Shown piece after piece: positions 1 to 8,546 of a stretch of DNA of 64,000 bases (position 1 is its first letter; each line of letters opens with the position of its first letter). The position numbers and the translations under genes were made by a program. This stretch comes from Spirosoma sordidisoli (GTDB lineage Bacteria > Bacteroidota > Bacteroidia > Cytophagales > Spirosomataceae): NCBI RefSeq assembly GCF_004138325.1, contig NZ_SBLB01000013.1, forward strand, positions 1 through 64,000, in the 5' to 3' direction. Under the pieces are notes generated by a model that did not search any database, was not told where the DNA came from, and saw nothing but the letters and a program-made list of their open reading frames with translations.

Positions 1-210
1 GCCGATGACCTCCTAAACTATCCTTTACGGATTCACTCACTGACGGAGCAACCCGCTTCGGCAGACTCGTTGGCTACCCATTCTTCTGGGGCGATTGTGA
101 CGCACTACGATGACGTTGCTTCATTGCGGGTAGCCTGGCGCAAACACCAACTAGAGCCGGGCATCATCCTGTTTAAAGGACCAGATACGGACCAGACTGG
201 AATAAGCTAG
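1..210 (+). CDS. C-terminal part of an unidentified protein, cut by the window edge
   Basis: Frame 1 is open from the first base to the TAG at 208-210, giving 69 residues with no stop. The start lies outside the window. The visible part is hydrophilic, with no membrane segment or signal peptide, and contains a run reading IVTHYDD then LRVAWRKHQLEPGIILF. I do not recognise a family. Codon use looks like that of neighbouring genes, so it is probably a real C-terminus rather than chance. The next plus-strand gene begins only after more than 1.6 kb, so nothing suggests an operon downstream. Confidence 0.5.
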   Translation, partial: ADDLLNYPLRIHSLTEQPASADSLATHSSGAIVTHYDDVASLRVAWRKHQLEPGIILFKGPDTDQTGIS

Positions 211-318
211 ACCTAGCTCAGTCAGAAGCGAAGTTAAATTACTGAATCACGCTGGTTCTACGAATCAGCCCCTTCCCCATAGTGACCACTTAGTGATTAA
301 CAGCCAGATGGCCTGCCG

Positions 319-576
319 CTAGTTAGAGTAATCAACATACTTGATCAGATGGAGCCGAGTCGCCGGGCCGTCTAACGGCTCGACTACCAGAAACAGGGGC
401 ATCAGAACGCCAGGATGATGGTATCCAGTGCGGTTTGATTGGGTCTGGGCACGTGTCACCTCAATTAATTCCGGATCATGGGTCAGTAACTCCTGTTGTA
501 ATTCAGGTTTCCTGACCTTCATAAGACTCACGACGTAGCCATCTGGCAGCTGCTGAGGGCCAGATGGCTTGGACAA
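319..576 (-). CDS. Small hypothetical protein (85 aa)
   Basis: Begins MSKPSGPQQLPDGYVVSLMK and has a mixed polar composition with a hydrophobic patch (VLMPLFLVVEPL, about residues 57-68) too short and interrupted to be a confident membrane helix. No known family is recognised. It lies 33 bp downstream of another short minus-strand frame (610-825), so the two could be co-transcribed. Its support is only the uninterrupted frame and plausible residue composition. There is no competing plus-strand frame over most of it. Confidence 0.4.
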   Translation of the reverse strand: MSKPSGPQQLPDGYVVSLMKVRKPELQQELLTHDPELIEVTRAQTQSNRTGYHHPGVLMPLFLVVEPLDGPATRLHLIKYVDYSN

Positions 577-609
577 GACTAAAAAAGGTAACTAGTCATA
601 AGGCAACTA

Positions 610-825
610 CTAAAGCAAATGAATAAGGGCTTCTTCGTTTAACCTTGAGAAGCGTTTACCTAAACGCCCGACTACCTGAAGGATGCCTACTAGCAGGTTA
701 ACGCACCCGATAGCCGGACCCTCAATCGAACCCCCTGGAGGATGGCCGTTAACTGTACGTAGTAGGGAGGGAAGGGTGGGCGTAGTCAGGCATTCTATAA
801 GCCGACCCGCGGTAAGCTCATTCAC
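610..825 (-). CDS. Possible small hypothetical protein (71 aa)
   Basis: A 71-residue frame with a central apolar stretch (AIGCVNLLVGILQVVGRL, about residues 38-55) that could be an amphipathic or weak membrane helix. The frame is opposed by a plus-strand frame (683-880) of similar length, so coding strand is uncertain. I prefer the minus strand because it lines up with the 319-576 gene in the same direction. No family recognised. It may be gene debris. Confidence 0.25.
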   Translation of the reverse strand: MNELTAGRLIECLTTPTLPSLLRTVNGHPPGGSIEGPAIGCVNLLVGILQVVGRLGKRFSRLNEEALIHLL

Positions 826-1455
826 CAGACTGGCTATGAGATGCCAGTTGACCTGTCAGGGCCACTCTACAAGCTACTAAGCATCAGCTAGATGCGTAGC
901 TGTAGGTTGCCTCCCATGTACAGCAACTACAATAAATGATAGCCTACTGACATACAGCTGTCACCAACTATCTGTCCTTTGCGTTACTTACCAACGCAAA
1001 AAAATGACAACATAAGTAGTACCAACCTTCATTACGACTTAGCCTAAAGAGGTGAGATTGAAAAGATCCATGAGGAGCTATAGGCTTTTCGTGCTGTGAG
1101 TATCGAACCTGACAACGACTCACAAGTATTACGCCAAGAGGAAGGATTAGAGGTCAGGCGGCAAAAAGAGCGTTTTGAGACATAGTACATCAATCATTAT
1201 GACCACTTCAGACGCCTCCGTGGCCCGGCCCGGTCGACAATTTGCGCCTTACCCAAAATGGCTTATCAACCACCAATTTGTCCGTATCGTTTTCATGCCT
1301 GGGTGTTTTCTTCGCGAACGCAATACACTCATTGGTGAGCCAATTATCGAAATGCACCTGTTATGCTGGCTGATGCTAGTAAGCCCCAGTGGTCAGTGCC
1401 TGTACATCGGCTTTGCGCTGACCTTACCCCTATGCTTCATTACGCCCTGAAGTAG

Positions 1456-1485
1456 GCCTTCTTCTTCCAATGGGGCAGATTCACA
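1456..1485 (-). repeat. IS-end-like repeat, copy 1
   Basis: Read on the minus strand it starts TGTGAATCTGCCCCATTGG and continues to AAGAAGGC. It matches the copies at 1725-1756 and 4020-4052 at most positions. Its outward-facing end is at 1485, so it would be the right end of an element lying to the left. Confidence 0.55.
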
Positions 1486-1724
1486 CGCTAAGCAACGGCT
1501 TTTATAGCTAATAGCTGGATGGGTATTGACAATCAGTCTGTTATCAAAAAGGCCGGGCCGCCCGTGCGGTATATTAAAAGTAGCCACAAAAATGGTCAAT
1601 CAGTTTAATTAGAGGGCGTTGTTTACCTTATCAAATCGGGTCGCCGAAGCGAAGGATTTCCTAATTGGTATCTACTCACTAACTACTTAACAAACAGAAG
1701 TGAACTAAGGACTTAGTTAACTAA

Positions 1725-1756
1725 CGTATAAATCTGCCCCGTTGTAATAAGAAGGC
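1725..1756 (+). repeat. IS-end-like inverted repeat, left end
   Basis: Reads CGTATAAATCTGCCCCGTTG followed by TAATAAGAAGGC. It is inverted relative to 4020-4052 and shares about 26 of 30 positions with it. Together they frame the AraC regulator and epimerase genes. Confidence 0.6.
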
Positions 1757-1873
1757 AATTCACGGAGTACCCGTTAGACAAACCACAACACCTACTGCTC
1801 GCTATACCGACGACATCGTTGTTTTTGGTTGCAATAGCTCCACAGGCTATCTTTGATTTCTACAAAACCTTTT

Positions 1874-2812
1874 ATGAAATCAACTTCGCTTGACGAGCTT
1901 TATACGGTCCTTGACCCCGCTGGTGATGCAGCCGATGCCTTGCAGCCGCCGGACATCCAAACGGAGGTTGGACACTTCAACGTGTTCAAGGTGTCAGACC
2001 TCATGCGCGGATACCACAGTAAGCCACCGATGGCGTTCGACCGGCGAGCGTTCTATAAGATTAGTCTGATTCGCGGTCATAGCCGGATCGAGTATGCCGA
2101 CAAAGTCGTTGACGTTGCCCAGCAGGCTCTGTGGTTTGCCAACTCGCAGGTTCCATACCGATGGCTTCCCGATGACGAAGCCCAAACCGGCTATTTTTGT
2201 ATCTTCACGGAGAATTTCTTGCTTCCTGCCCAGGTAAGAACACGACTGAACGAGTTGCCTATTTTTCAGTCGGGTAGTTCATCGGTCCTGATGGTAGATA
2301 ACGACGATTTTGCTCGCATAGAGACCATTTTCGAGCGAATGTCGGACGAAATTTCGTCCAGTTACCCCTACAAATACGATTTACTGCGGGCCTATTTGCT
2401 GGAGCTAATTCACCAGGGTCAGAAACTTCAGCCCTCCCCTGTATCGGCTTCACCCCACACCGCATCAGTTCGGGTAACGGCCCTGTTCACTGACTTGTTG
2501 GAACGACAATTCCCCCTGGCAACCCCGCAACAGCAGATACGCCTGCGTACGGCCAAGGAATACGCTGACCAACTAGCCCTGCATGTTAACCACCTCAACC
2601 GGGTGCTGCGCGAAACAACCGGCTATACAACCACTAAACTGATTGGTGATCGGGTGACGCAGGAAGCTAAAATGCTGCTCAGGCAAACCAACTGGTCGGT
2701 TTCTGAAATTTCGGACAGCCTTGGGTTTGCCGACGTGGCTCACTTCTGTAATTTCTTTAAACGGCAAACAGGCCAGGCACCCAGTACCCTACGGGATAGA
2801 ACAATTATTTGA
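1874..2812 (+). CDS. AraC-family transcriptional regulator
   Basis: A 312-residue protein (ATG at 1874; a TTG at 1853 in the same frame would add seven residues). The N-terminal ~180 residues resemble a cupin-like effector domain. The C-terminal ~100 residues carry the two helix-turn-helix units of AraC/XylS proteins, seen as ADQLALHVNHLNRVLRE and the signature WSVSEISDSLGFADVAHFCN leading to FFKRQTGQAPSTLR. It probably controls the epimerase-like gene that starts about 100 bp downstream on the same strand, a common pairing of regulator and redox enzyme. Both lie between inverted repeats that resemble IS ends. Effector unknown. Confidence 0.85.
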   Translation: MKSTSLDELYTVLDPAGDAADALQPPDIQTEVGHFNVFKVSDLMRGYHSKPPMAFDRRAFYKISLIRGHSRIEYADKVVDVAQQALWFANSQVPYRWLPDDEAQTGYFCIFTENFLLPAQVRTRLNELPIFQSGSSSVLMVDNDDFARIETIFERMSDEISSSYPYKYDLLRAYLLELIHQGQKLQPSPVSASPHTASVRVTALFTDLLERQFPLATPQQQIRLRTAKEYADQLALHVNHLNRVLRETTGYTTTKLIGDRVTQEAKMLLRQTNWSVSEISDSLGFADVAHFCNFFKRQTGQAPSTLRDRTII

Positions 2813-2912
2813 TTTATTCAGTAAGCCGTTTGACTCGCGCAAACAGGCGCCGGTTGAAAAAGCAGACCTTTGTCGTGTCGTTAGCAATCACATTCTGCTA
2901 GCAACATTAATT

Positions 2913-3833
2913 ATGAGAATCTTTGTTACCGGGGCTACGGGATACATTGGCTCGGCCCTTGTTAAGGAATTGATCGGAGCAGGTCACCAGGTGGTTGGTC
3001 TTGCGCGCTCAGGAGAATCGGCCCAAAAACTGGTTGCGGCTGGCATTGAGCCGCACCTGGGTGCGCTTAACGACTATGACAGTCTACGTCGGGGTGCTGC
3101 CGCTTCGGATGGGGTCATCCACCTGGCGTACAATCACGACTTTTCGGCGTATGCCACCGCTGGGGAAACGGACCGACGGGCGGTCGAAGCCCTCGGCACC
3201 GCGCTCATCGGCTCCGATCGGCCGTTTGTGATTACGTCGGGCATCACCGTGCTTACGCCCGGTCGTGTTGCTCACGAAGGCGATGCATTCGATCAAAAAG
3301 CACCGTCGGCCCCGCGCATTCCCTCGGAAGAAGTGATGGAAAGGCTGGCTTCCCAGGGTGTGCGGACATCGGTCGTGCGTCTGTCGCCGTCTGTGCACGG
3401 CGAAGGAGACTACGCTTTTGTGCCAACGCTGATCGGTATTGCCCGCGAAAAAGGCGTATCAGCCTACGTGGGTAACGGAACGAACCGTTGGTCTGCTATT
3501 CACCGGCTTGATGCCGTTCAGCTCTTTCGGCTGGCGTTGGAAAAGGGAACCGCAGGAGCCAAATTTCACGGGGTTGCGGATGAAGGCGTACCTGTCCGCG
3601 CTATTGCCGAAGTGATTGGTCGGCATTTACATCTACCGGTCGTTAGTAAGCCCGTTGAGGAGGCCGCTGACCATTTCGGCTGGATTAGTGCCTTTCTGAG
3701 TGTCGATTGTCCGGCTTCCAGTGCGTTGACGCAACGGCAACTGGGTTGGACCCCCAGCCACCCTTCGCTCCTAGCCGACCTGGAGCAGGGGCATTATTTT
3801 GACGGGAAGGAAAGTGGACAATTGCGCGGCTGA
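2913..3833 (+). CDS. NAD-dependent epimerase/dehydratase-family (SDR) protein
   Basis: The start at 2913 gives MRIFVTGATGYIGSALV, where GATGYIG is the Rossmann nucleotide-binding loop of extended or atypical short-chain dehydrogenases. An upstream ATG at 2721 would overlap the AraC gene and add 64 unrelated residues, so I reject it. The protein is 306 residues, the usual length for this group. It has the expected DxxS-type region (GVIHLAYNHD) after the third strand, and no classical YxxxK pair is obvious, as in atypical SDRs. It would act in the cytoplasm on an unknown substrate. It follows the AraC gene and is probably controlled by it. Confidence 0.8.
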   Translation: MRIFVTGATGYIGSALVKELIGAGHQVVGLARSGESAQKLVAAGIEPHLGALNDYDSLRRGAAASDGVIHLAYNHDFSAYATAGETDRRAVEALGTALIGSDRPFVITSGITVLTPGRVAHEGDAFDQKAPSAPRIPSEEVMERLASQGVRTSVVRLSPSVHGEGDYAFVPTLIGIAREKGVSAYVGNGTNRWSAIHRLDAVQLFRLALEKGTAGAKFHGVADEGVPVRAIAEVIGRHLHLPVVSKPVEEAADHFGWISAFLSVDCPASSALTQRQLGWTPSHPSLLADLEQGHYFDGKESGQLRG

Positions 3834-3846
3834 CGGTGCGAAGGGT

Positions 3847-3889
3847 CAGGTTGTCGGTAGTGGTACCGGTTGCTGCACCGCACAACCTG
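3847..3889 (+). terminator. Possible terminator after the epimerase gene
   Basis: Arms CAGGTTGT (3847-3854) and ACAACCTG (3882-3889) pair perfectly across a 27-nt loop that has some internal pairing. It begins 14 bp after the stop codon. The T-rich tail is weak, so the call is tentative. Confidence 0.35.
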
Positions 3890-4019
3890 GCTTTGCTTGA
3901 AAAAGGCTCATTCTGAATCCAATGAAACATTCTAACAAAGCCGTTGTCTCAACGCAAATTTGAAATAGTGAACAACGGCTGATTCATCTGGCTACGAACA
4001 CTAAATAATTAATTGATGT

Positions 4020-4052
4020 AAGCCTTCTTCTGCCAACGGGGCAGATTTACAC
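4020..4052 (-). repeat. IS-end-like inverted repeat, right end
   Basis: Read on the minus strand it gives GTGTAAATCTGCCCCGTTGG then CAGAAGAAGGC. It is the inverted partner of 1725-1756 and also matches 1456-1485. The 3834-4157 gap between genes otherwise holds no gene. Confidence 0.6.
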
Positions 4053-4157
4053 GCCAGGAAACCGGGTGATTTGAGTAGCACAGTCAATAGTGGGAAAAAG
4101 CCGCACCTGTATCAAACAGGTTAGAATACTTTCAATAATGATTATTTCGCCACAGCT

Positions 4158-4997
4158 TCATTCTCCCATTCCCCTCTGCAATTGCCGCAGAAGATTCAGC
4201 GCGTAGGTGATTGACCAGCGACTATCACGCACGAGTAGTTCGGCGACGGGACTCTGCTCATCAAAGCTGATTTGGCGGTCTATGATTCGGTCGATACGTT
4301 GGTGGAGTGCGTCGGAGAGAGCGAGAATGGTAGCTATCTGACGGCCCATGACCCGCGCGGCTGTTAGAGTGATGTCGAACTCTTCATCGTTGAACAGATC
4401 GTTGTGGTTTTCATAGATGTCATCATCAACAATATCGAAGTAATGTCGAAGGATTGCCCCGATGTCAAGTATGTCCTTCGGACGGTGTTCGGGTCGGTCA
4501 TCATAGGCAATGAATTTAAGTAGCACGATGCCGGCCAGCGTACAAACCCGGAAAGCTTGGTTGTCAATTTCGACCGATTCGGTTCCTGCCTCGTGCACTT
4601 CCTGAAAACCATCGATCCGGATGGTCGTCAGGCCCTGCCCCGTTATACTGACGGACTGTTCCATCGACAAAGCTCCAAACGGCAGCAGATCCACGGGCCG
4701 ACCGTCCTCGAAGATGAGCGTGTACGCATTGTCGCGCCGGGCGACGAACCGCCCCGTCCCGATCAGCCGGTCACGCAGGTGTTGATATTGCTCTTCATCG
4801 GCTAGTAACACTGCCAGATCGAGGTCGCGGGTAATGCGGCCCGGTTCGATGCCGTGTAGGGCCGTCAGCCAGATGTCGCGGGCGATGGCTCCGATCAGAT
4901 AGAAGTCGATACCTTGCGCCACCAGTTCGGCTTCCAGCACGGCAAACAGTTCGCCGAGATTTCCTTGCCGTAGTTGCCCAAACGTGATTTTATGCAT
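4158..4997 (-). CDS. AbiEii-type nucleotidyltransferase toxin (type IV toxin-antitoxin)
   Basis: A 279-residue protein of the nucleotidyltransferase AbiEii/AbiGii toxin type. The DNA-polymerase-beta-like active site is visible as LIGAIARDIWL (about residues 35-45) followed by RITRDLDLAVLL, whose two aspartates would bind metal. A further acidic segment, GRPVDLLPF, fits the third carboxylate. Known AbiEii toxins are cytoplasmic GTP-binding nucleotidyltransferases that stop growth and contribute to phage defence by abortive infection. Its start overlaps the end of the upstream antitoxin gene by 8 bp, so the two are translationally coupled. The role is inferred from family and context. Confidence 0.8.
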   Translation of the reverse strand: MHKITFGQLRQGNLGELFAVLEAELVAQGIDFYLIGAIARDIWLTALHGIEPGRITRDLDLAVLLADEEQYQHLRDRLIGTGRFVARRDNAYTLIFEDGRPVDLLPFGALSMEQSVSITGQGLTTIRIDGFQEVHEAGTESVEIDNQAFRVCTLAGIVLLKFIAYDDRPEHRPKDILDIGAILRHYFDIVDDDIYENHNDLFNDEEFDITLTAARVMGRQIATILALSDALHQRIDRIIDRQISFDEQSPVAELLVRDSRWSITYALNLLRQLQRGMGE

Positions 4998-6027
4998 TGG
5001 TCATGTAGTCCTGGTAAATTCGCCGGGCGGTGTCTGTCGTGCGGGGATCGTCAATGGCCAACAGGTCGGCATAGAGGAGTAACGGTGGTACGGTAGGTAC
5101 GTCATCACCAGCAGAGATTTCCTTCCAAAATACCTCGTTGACCTCAACCGGACCGTTGGGATCGGGCAGCAGCTTATACGTTTTGAGCAAACCCGTTCGG
5201 TCCTGATCGGTGTAAAGCGTCAAGGTTGCCGGGCGAAGGTTACCCGTAAGCGCATCCGCAGCAGGCTCCCCGCTCCAATATGTACCAGGTAGTAACGTCA
5301 GTTGCCGCCAGTCGGCAGGGGAGAGACTTTTGGGCAGGCGGAAGTGTCCTAGGGTCAGGCTCGGTTTGAGGGTTGTTGTGAACCGGCTAACCCACTGTTC
5401 CCGCAGCTTGCCGATGTTGGTCAGCTTCTTTCGTTTATCGTCGATTGCTGCTACGTAGCCTGATTTTTTAAGGTAGTCGATGGTCTGTTGCGCCGTACCG
5501 ACTGATACGCCTGTTTGCTGGGCCAGATCCCGAATGCTCAGGTTGATCGCATCGGGTTGAATAAGCAGGGTGAACAGCACCCGCAGACCACTCTTGCCGA
5601 AGGGTTGCTTTGCCACTGTCGGTGTTTGCGTCAGTTTGCGGCCCTGCACGATCAGCAGCATACCGGCGACATGGATGTAGCAGTTGCCCGCTCCATCCAG
5701 ATAGTTTTGGTGTGTCTGCCGCAGTGTTTGTTTGAGCGTGTCGGAAATGTGTTCGGCCAGCAGCAATGTGTCGGGTTGCGACTTACCTAACCGACTCAGT
5801 TCATTCAGTTGATGCACCATTGCCCGTCGTTTGACCTGGACCGCTAACCGAATGACTTTGCTGCCCGTATCAATAATTAGATAGCCGTCGAATCCGGTGT
5901 CGTGAATAGCCTGAGTCGCTTCCCATGAAGTGCCCAAATCAGTAGCTTGCCTGAACCCCTCGACGGCCTGATCAACGATTTGCTGTTCTATGTTCAAAAT
6001 TTTGAGTAGTTCACTTTTATTGAACAT
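4990..6027 (-). CDS. AbiEi-type antitoxin / transcriptional repressor
   Basis: A 345-residue protein placed directly upstream of, and overlapping by 8 bp, the AbiEii-like toxin. The N-terminal part (residues ~15-90) looks like a restriction-endonuclease-like fold (FDGYLIIDTGSKVIRLAVQ). The middle (about residues 150-205) has a winged helix-turn-helix, SIRDLAQQTGVSVGTAQQT. This layout is that of the larger AbiEi-family antitoxins, which repress their own operon and counter the toxin without binding it directly (type IV). Autoregulation is expected from the family. The operator was not identified in the short AT-rich region upstream. Confidence 0.75.
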   Translation of the reverse strand: MFNKSELLKILNIEQQIVDQAVEGFRQATDLGTSWEATQAIHDTGFDGYLIIDTGSKVIRLAVQVKRRAMVHQLNELSRLGKSQPDTLLLAEHISDTLKQTLRQTHQNYLDGAGNCYIHVAGMLLIVQGRKLTQTPTVAKQPFGKSGLRVLFTLLIQPDAINLSIRDLAQQTGVSVGTAQQTIDYLKKSGYVAAIDDKRKKLTNIGKLREQWVSRFTTTLKPSLTLGHFRLPKSLSPADWRQLTLLPGTYWSGEPAADALTGNLRPATLTLYTDQDRTGLLKTYKLLPDPNGPVEVNEVFWKEISAGDDVPTVPPLLLYADLLAIDDPRTTDTARRIYQDYMTNA

Positions 6028-6088
6028 CTAAAATTATTGAACAAATTGATCAAAAACAAGAATTGAGTAACAGACGAATAAACAACTA

Positions 6089-7171
6089 CTACGGGAAGGT
6101 CGGGCGTAGCAGGCGTTGAATCAGTAGAGCCAAACTATCGGCATCGCTATTCATAAGCAGCAGCATGTTTTTACCGGTCAACTTATCGACTAAGATGCCC
6201 TGTTTGTAAGTTTTGACACTGACGATGGTATTCAGTTTGACGGAGGTGGTTTTTTCCTGACCCTCGAAAATAAGCCGCTTATTAGTTAGATAAAGATCCC
6301 CGGTATTGATGCGTTTGATAATGTTAAACCTCTCTTTTTGGACCGACGTATCGTTCGATTGCAAATCGACGACATCGAACGACTTGTGCTGTTCATAATG
6401 GTCATCGTAATTGGTGCGTCGTGCTGTTGCCCGTTCTTCATACCACTGAACGCCTTCAGCCTGGAAATGACATTGTTCCAACTTTTGTAGGGAGGTAGTC
6501 ACTTCGATTATTGGCAAAGAGGTGTTTTCAATGGCCCAATACTGCTTGAACCGTTTGACGGTTTGCTTCGATTCAGCACTCAGCTTCACACCCAAATTCT
6601 TACTGATAGCTTGCAGTCGTTGATCTTCGTCAGGGGTAATTCGTGCATCTACACCAAATGCCTGTACAAACTGATTCAGATGCGCTTGGCAAACTTCTCT
6701 GTATATGGTGTCCGCTAATTCGGAAGGGAGCGAAACGGCCTCCTGTAACCCGACAAGGGCCATTTTGTCGTCAGCAGTTATCTGACCGTCCCGAATTGCT
6801 TTCTCAGCCCGTTGCCGGTAGGCAATTTCACCAATGCGGGCATGCAACATCTCCACGGATTGAACCGGGAGTTGAAACAGCGTCCGAAGATGAGCCAGAT
6901 CAGCCAGGCCCTCATTCGACAAGAGTTGGTTAGCTAACTGGTAGTTAAGATGAACGGCGTAAAACTCTTCCAGATTGAGCATAAATTGACTCAGTGACAG
7001 GTTATATCGTTGTTTAATAGCTGCTATGTCGGCTGAGGTAATGGACTGAATTGATTGAGTAGCCAGCAAATTGTTTAACTCAATGACAGCGTTTTCAGCT
7101 GGGTGCTGGCGCAGAAGCCGCTGCATAAAACTTTGAGCAATCATAGGTCTGCTCTCAAAGGCCGTTGACAT
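6089..7171 (-). CDS. TerB-like and GRAM/PH-like domain protein
   Basis: A 360-residue protein starting MSTAFESRPM. I take this ATG because the longer frame runs back through the upstream gene. The middle (residues ~140-235) has two related helical units with DGQITADDK and DARITPDED, resembling TerB-like helical domains. The C-terminal ~75 residues (GDLYLTNKRLIFEGQEKTT onward) look like a GRAM or bacterial PH domain, a small beta-barrel often found at membranes. The start overlaps the stop of the TPR membrane gene by 17 bp, so they are coupled. Function unknown; the pairing suggests a membrane-associated two-protein unit. Confidence 0.6.
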   Translation of the reverse strand: MSTAFESRPMIAQSFMQRLLRQHPAENAVIELNNLLATQSIQSITSADIAAIKQRYNLSLSQFMLNLEEFYAVHLNYQLANQLLSNEGLADLAHLRTLFQLPVQSVEMLHARIGEIAYRQRAEKAIRDGQITADDKMALVGLQEAVSLPSELADTIYREVCQAHLNQFVQAFGVDARITPDEDQRLQAISKNLGVKLSAESKQTVKRFKQYWAIENTSLPIIEVTTSLQKLEQCHFQAEGVQWYEERATARRTNYDDHYEQHKSFDVVDLQSNDTSVQKERFNIIKRINTGDLYLTNKRLIFEGQEKTTSVKLNTIVSVKTYKQGILVDKLTGKNMLLLMNSDADSLALLIQRLLRPTFP

Positions 7172-8102
7172 CGTATTTCCGGTAGGTTTCGTAAATCGGT
7201 TTATTCCAGTTGCAAACGCCCCCGTGATGAGAGCAGGCACCCCGACCCTTAGCATTCGACGGGCTATCACTGCCATCGCAACACACAGTCTGGTAATAAA
7301 GCAGTTTGCGGAGTAGCGGATTCTGCTTATCATAAAGCCTGGTAGCCGGTTTGTAGCCTGCTTCGGAGGCCCTGTATAGTTCGGACAACGCTTCTGATTT
7401 ACGTCCGACCTGCTGATAGCATAAAGCTCGCTGGTATGTTTGCTCACCAGTTAACGAGCCTTGACGGGCTAATTCGTCGTACTGCTCAATGGCTGCCCGG
7501 TATGCTTTGGTCCGAACATAGCCAGTGGCCAGCCTCTCGTGAAGTCGACGTTGGTCCTCAGATTCATTGGCTGTAGCGAACCGTGCCGACTGATTATAAA
7601 GCCAAACCGCTTTAGCATAAGCTCCTTTTTTTAATGAGGCATCGGCCTGGGTTAAGTAGATCCGCAGACTGTCGAGCCGTATCGCTTCCTTGCGTTTGGA
7701 GTTAGCGATAGCCTTTTGTTCAGCGATAATGGCTAAACGCTCTCTTTCGTTGTTTTGAGCGACGCGATCTTTATACTGAAAACCGGTCAGAACCGACACA
7801 AACGATAGCACTCCCAAAACCCCTGCCTTTAACGAGGGAGTAAAGTGGAACTCCAATGCCTGTTCAAGTCGTCGGTTACCCCAGTTGGACGCAAAGAAGG
7901 CAAATACTACCAGGGATAGGCTAAAGCCAAGATGAATACCCAAGACGAGCAGAGCCACCAAGGCCGCTACAACAGATAACGCATTCCACAATAAACTTCC
8001 GGCTGATACATTTCGCTTACTGTCTTTATGGGCTGATTTTTTGAAATAGTCTGGTAGAACCCGATGGTGCGCGGATATCAGGTTTGGCACATATTGTTTC
8101 AT
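7155..8102 (-). CDS. Membrane protein with TPR-like repeats and a cysteine/histidine-rich tail
   Basis: A 315-residue protein. Two apolar segments (residues ~37-75 and ~90-108) form membrane helices. Then comes a charged linker (ERERLAIIAEQKAIANSKRK) and helical repeats resembling tetratricopeptide units (KKGAYAKAVWLYNQSARFA, TKAYRAAIEQYDELARQG, QVGRKSEALSELYRASEAG). The last ~40 residues hold CCDG and GRGACSHHGGVCNW, similar to the small DUF3761-like Cys/His motif. It is followed with 17-bp overlap by the GRAM-like gene. The domain mix is unusual. Partner and role are unknown. Confidence 0.6.
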   Translation of the reverse strand: MKQYVPNLISAHHRVLPDYFKKSAHKDSKRNVSAGSLLWNALSVVAALVALLVLGIHLGFSLSLVVFAFFASNWGNRRLEQALEFHFTPSLKAGVLGVLSFVSVLTGFQYKDRVAQNNERERLAIIAEQKAIANSKRKEAIRLDSLRIYLTQADASLKKGAYAKAVWLYNQSARFATANESEDQRRLHERLATGYVRTKAYRAAIEQYDELARQGSLTGEQTYQRALCYQQVGRKSEALSELYRASEAGYKPATRLYDKQNPLLRKLLYYQTVCCDGSDSPSNAKGRGACSHHGGVCNWNKPIYETYRKYDVNGL

Positions 8103-8250
8103 GGAAATAAAATAGAGCTACTTCGATATATTAGAGGATTTCGAGCCACAAATACATTGACGGTACAAGGGCAAAAAAACGTATTGTTACTTATTGAAAC
8201 AGATGCTGAATCATACGTAGATACAGAATTTTCAAGACAAACGACATGGT

Positions 8251-8275
8251 AAAACCTGAAAATGTCTCTATTTAG
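8251..8275 (+). promoter_or_regulatory. Conserved upstream motif shared with 26865-26893
   Basis: AAAACCTGAAAATGTCTCTA followed by TTTAGG. The copy at 26865 differs at about three of 26 positions. It lies just upstream of the 8308 gene. At the other site the same motif runs into a perfect 16-bp palindrome, so a regulator-binding site is plausible. Confidence 0.4.
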
Positions 8276-8307
8276 GTGTAATTTTGAGTTTTAAATCAAT
8301 CGACTTT

Positions 8308-8526
8308 ATGGAAAATATACAAGGAGACAAGTTAGGGCCGCACGTCACGGTAACACCCGAGGCCCTCGTAGTGGACTTCGATGCCATTAGGGAAGATACT
8401 ATTGAGCGGTATGGGTTCGCCGAAAAACCGGCTGACGAGCCGTGGATCATCGGTAAGTTGAGTCAGGAAGATTTTGCCCTGCTGAAGGAGGAAGAGGAGC
8501 GGTCCGACGTATCGGAAAGCAATTAG
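8308..8526 (+). CDS. Small acidic hypothetical protein (72 aa)
   Basis: Starts MENIQGDKLGPHVTVTPEAL. A TTG at 8284 in frame would add eight residues. The protein is acidic, with a glutamate-rich end (LLKEEEERSDVSESN), no membrane segment and no family I recognise. It ends 20 bp before the nucleotidyltransferase-TOPRIM gene, so it probably belongs to the same transcript. The position directly before a nucleotidyltransferase domain recalls the small partners of nucleotidyltransferase toxin-antitoxin pairs, but nothing in the sequence proves that. Confidence 0.55.
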   Translation: MENIQGDKLGPHVTVTPEALVVDFDAIREDTIERYGFAEKPADEPWIIGKLSQEDFALLKEEEERSDVSESN

Positions 8527-8546
8527 TAACCGTACCGAATTAACCA

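Larger units (their letters stand above)
826..1852. other. Gene-poor stretch with gene debris and IS-end-like repeats
   Basis: No convincing gene is seen. At 1054-1185 a plus-strand frame reads as a charged, protein-like fragment broken by a TAG at 1081-1083, which suggests decayed coding sequence. A 91-codon frame at 1175-1450 has unlikely composition and no family resemblance. The stretch contains two copies of a 30-bp IS-end-like repeat (1456-1485 and 1725-1756), so it is probably a site of past transposition. Confidence 0.5.
1725..4052. mobile_element. Candidate transposable unit carrying AraC and epimerase genes, no transposase
   Basis: A 2.3-kb interval bounded by near-identical inverted repeats of about 30 bp whose ends face outward, as in insertion sequences. 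Inside are only a transcription regulator and an NAD-dependent epimerase-like gene. No transposase is present. Elements with IS ends and passenger genes in place of the transposase are known as transporter IS or non-autonomous units. The exact ends and any target duplication could not be settled by eye. Confidence 0.4.

Noticed and set aside
1175..1450. Plus-strand frame of 91 codons
   Set aside because: Many Cys, Met and Pro residues in unlikely order, no family; it ends next to the IS-end repeat.
2721..2912. Upstream start for the SDR gene (64 extra residues)
   Set aside because: It would overlap the AraC gene and precede the conserved MRIFVTGATG start, so ATG 2913 is preferred.
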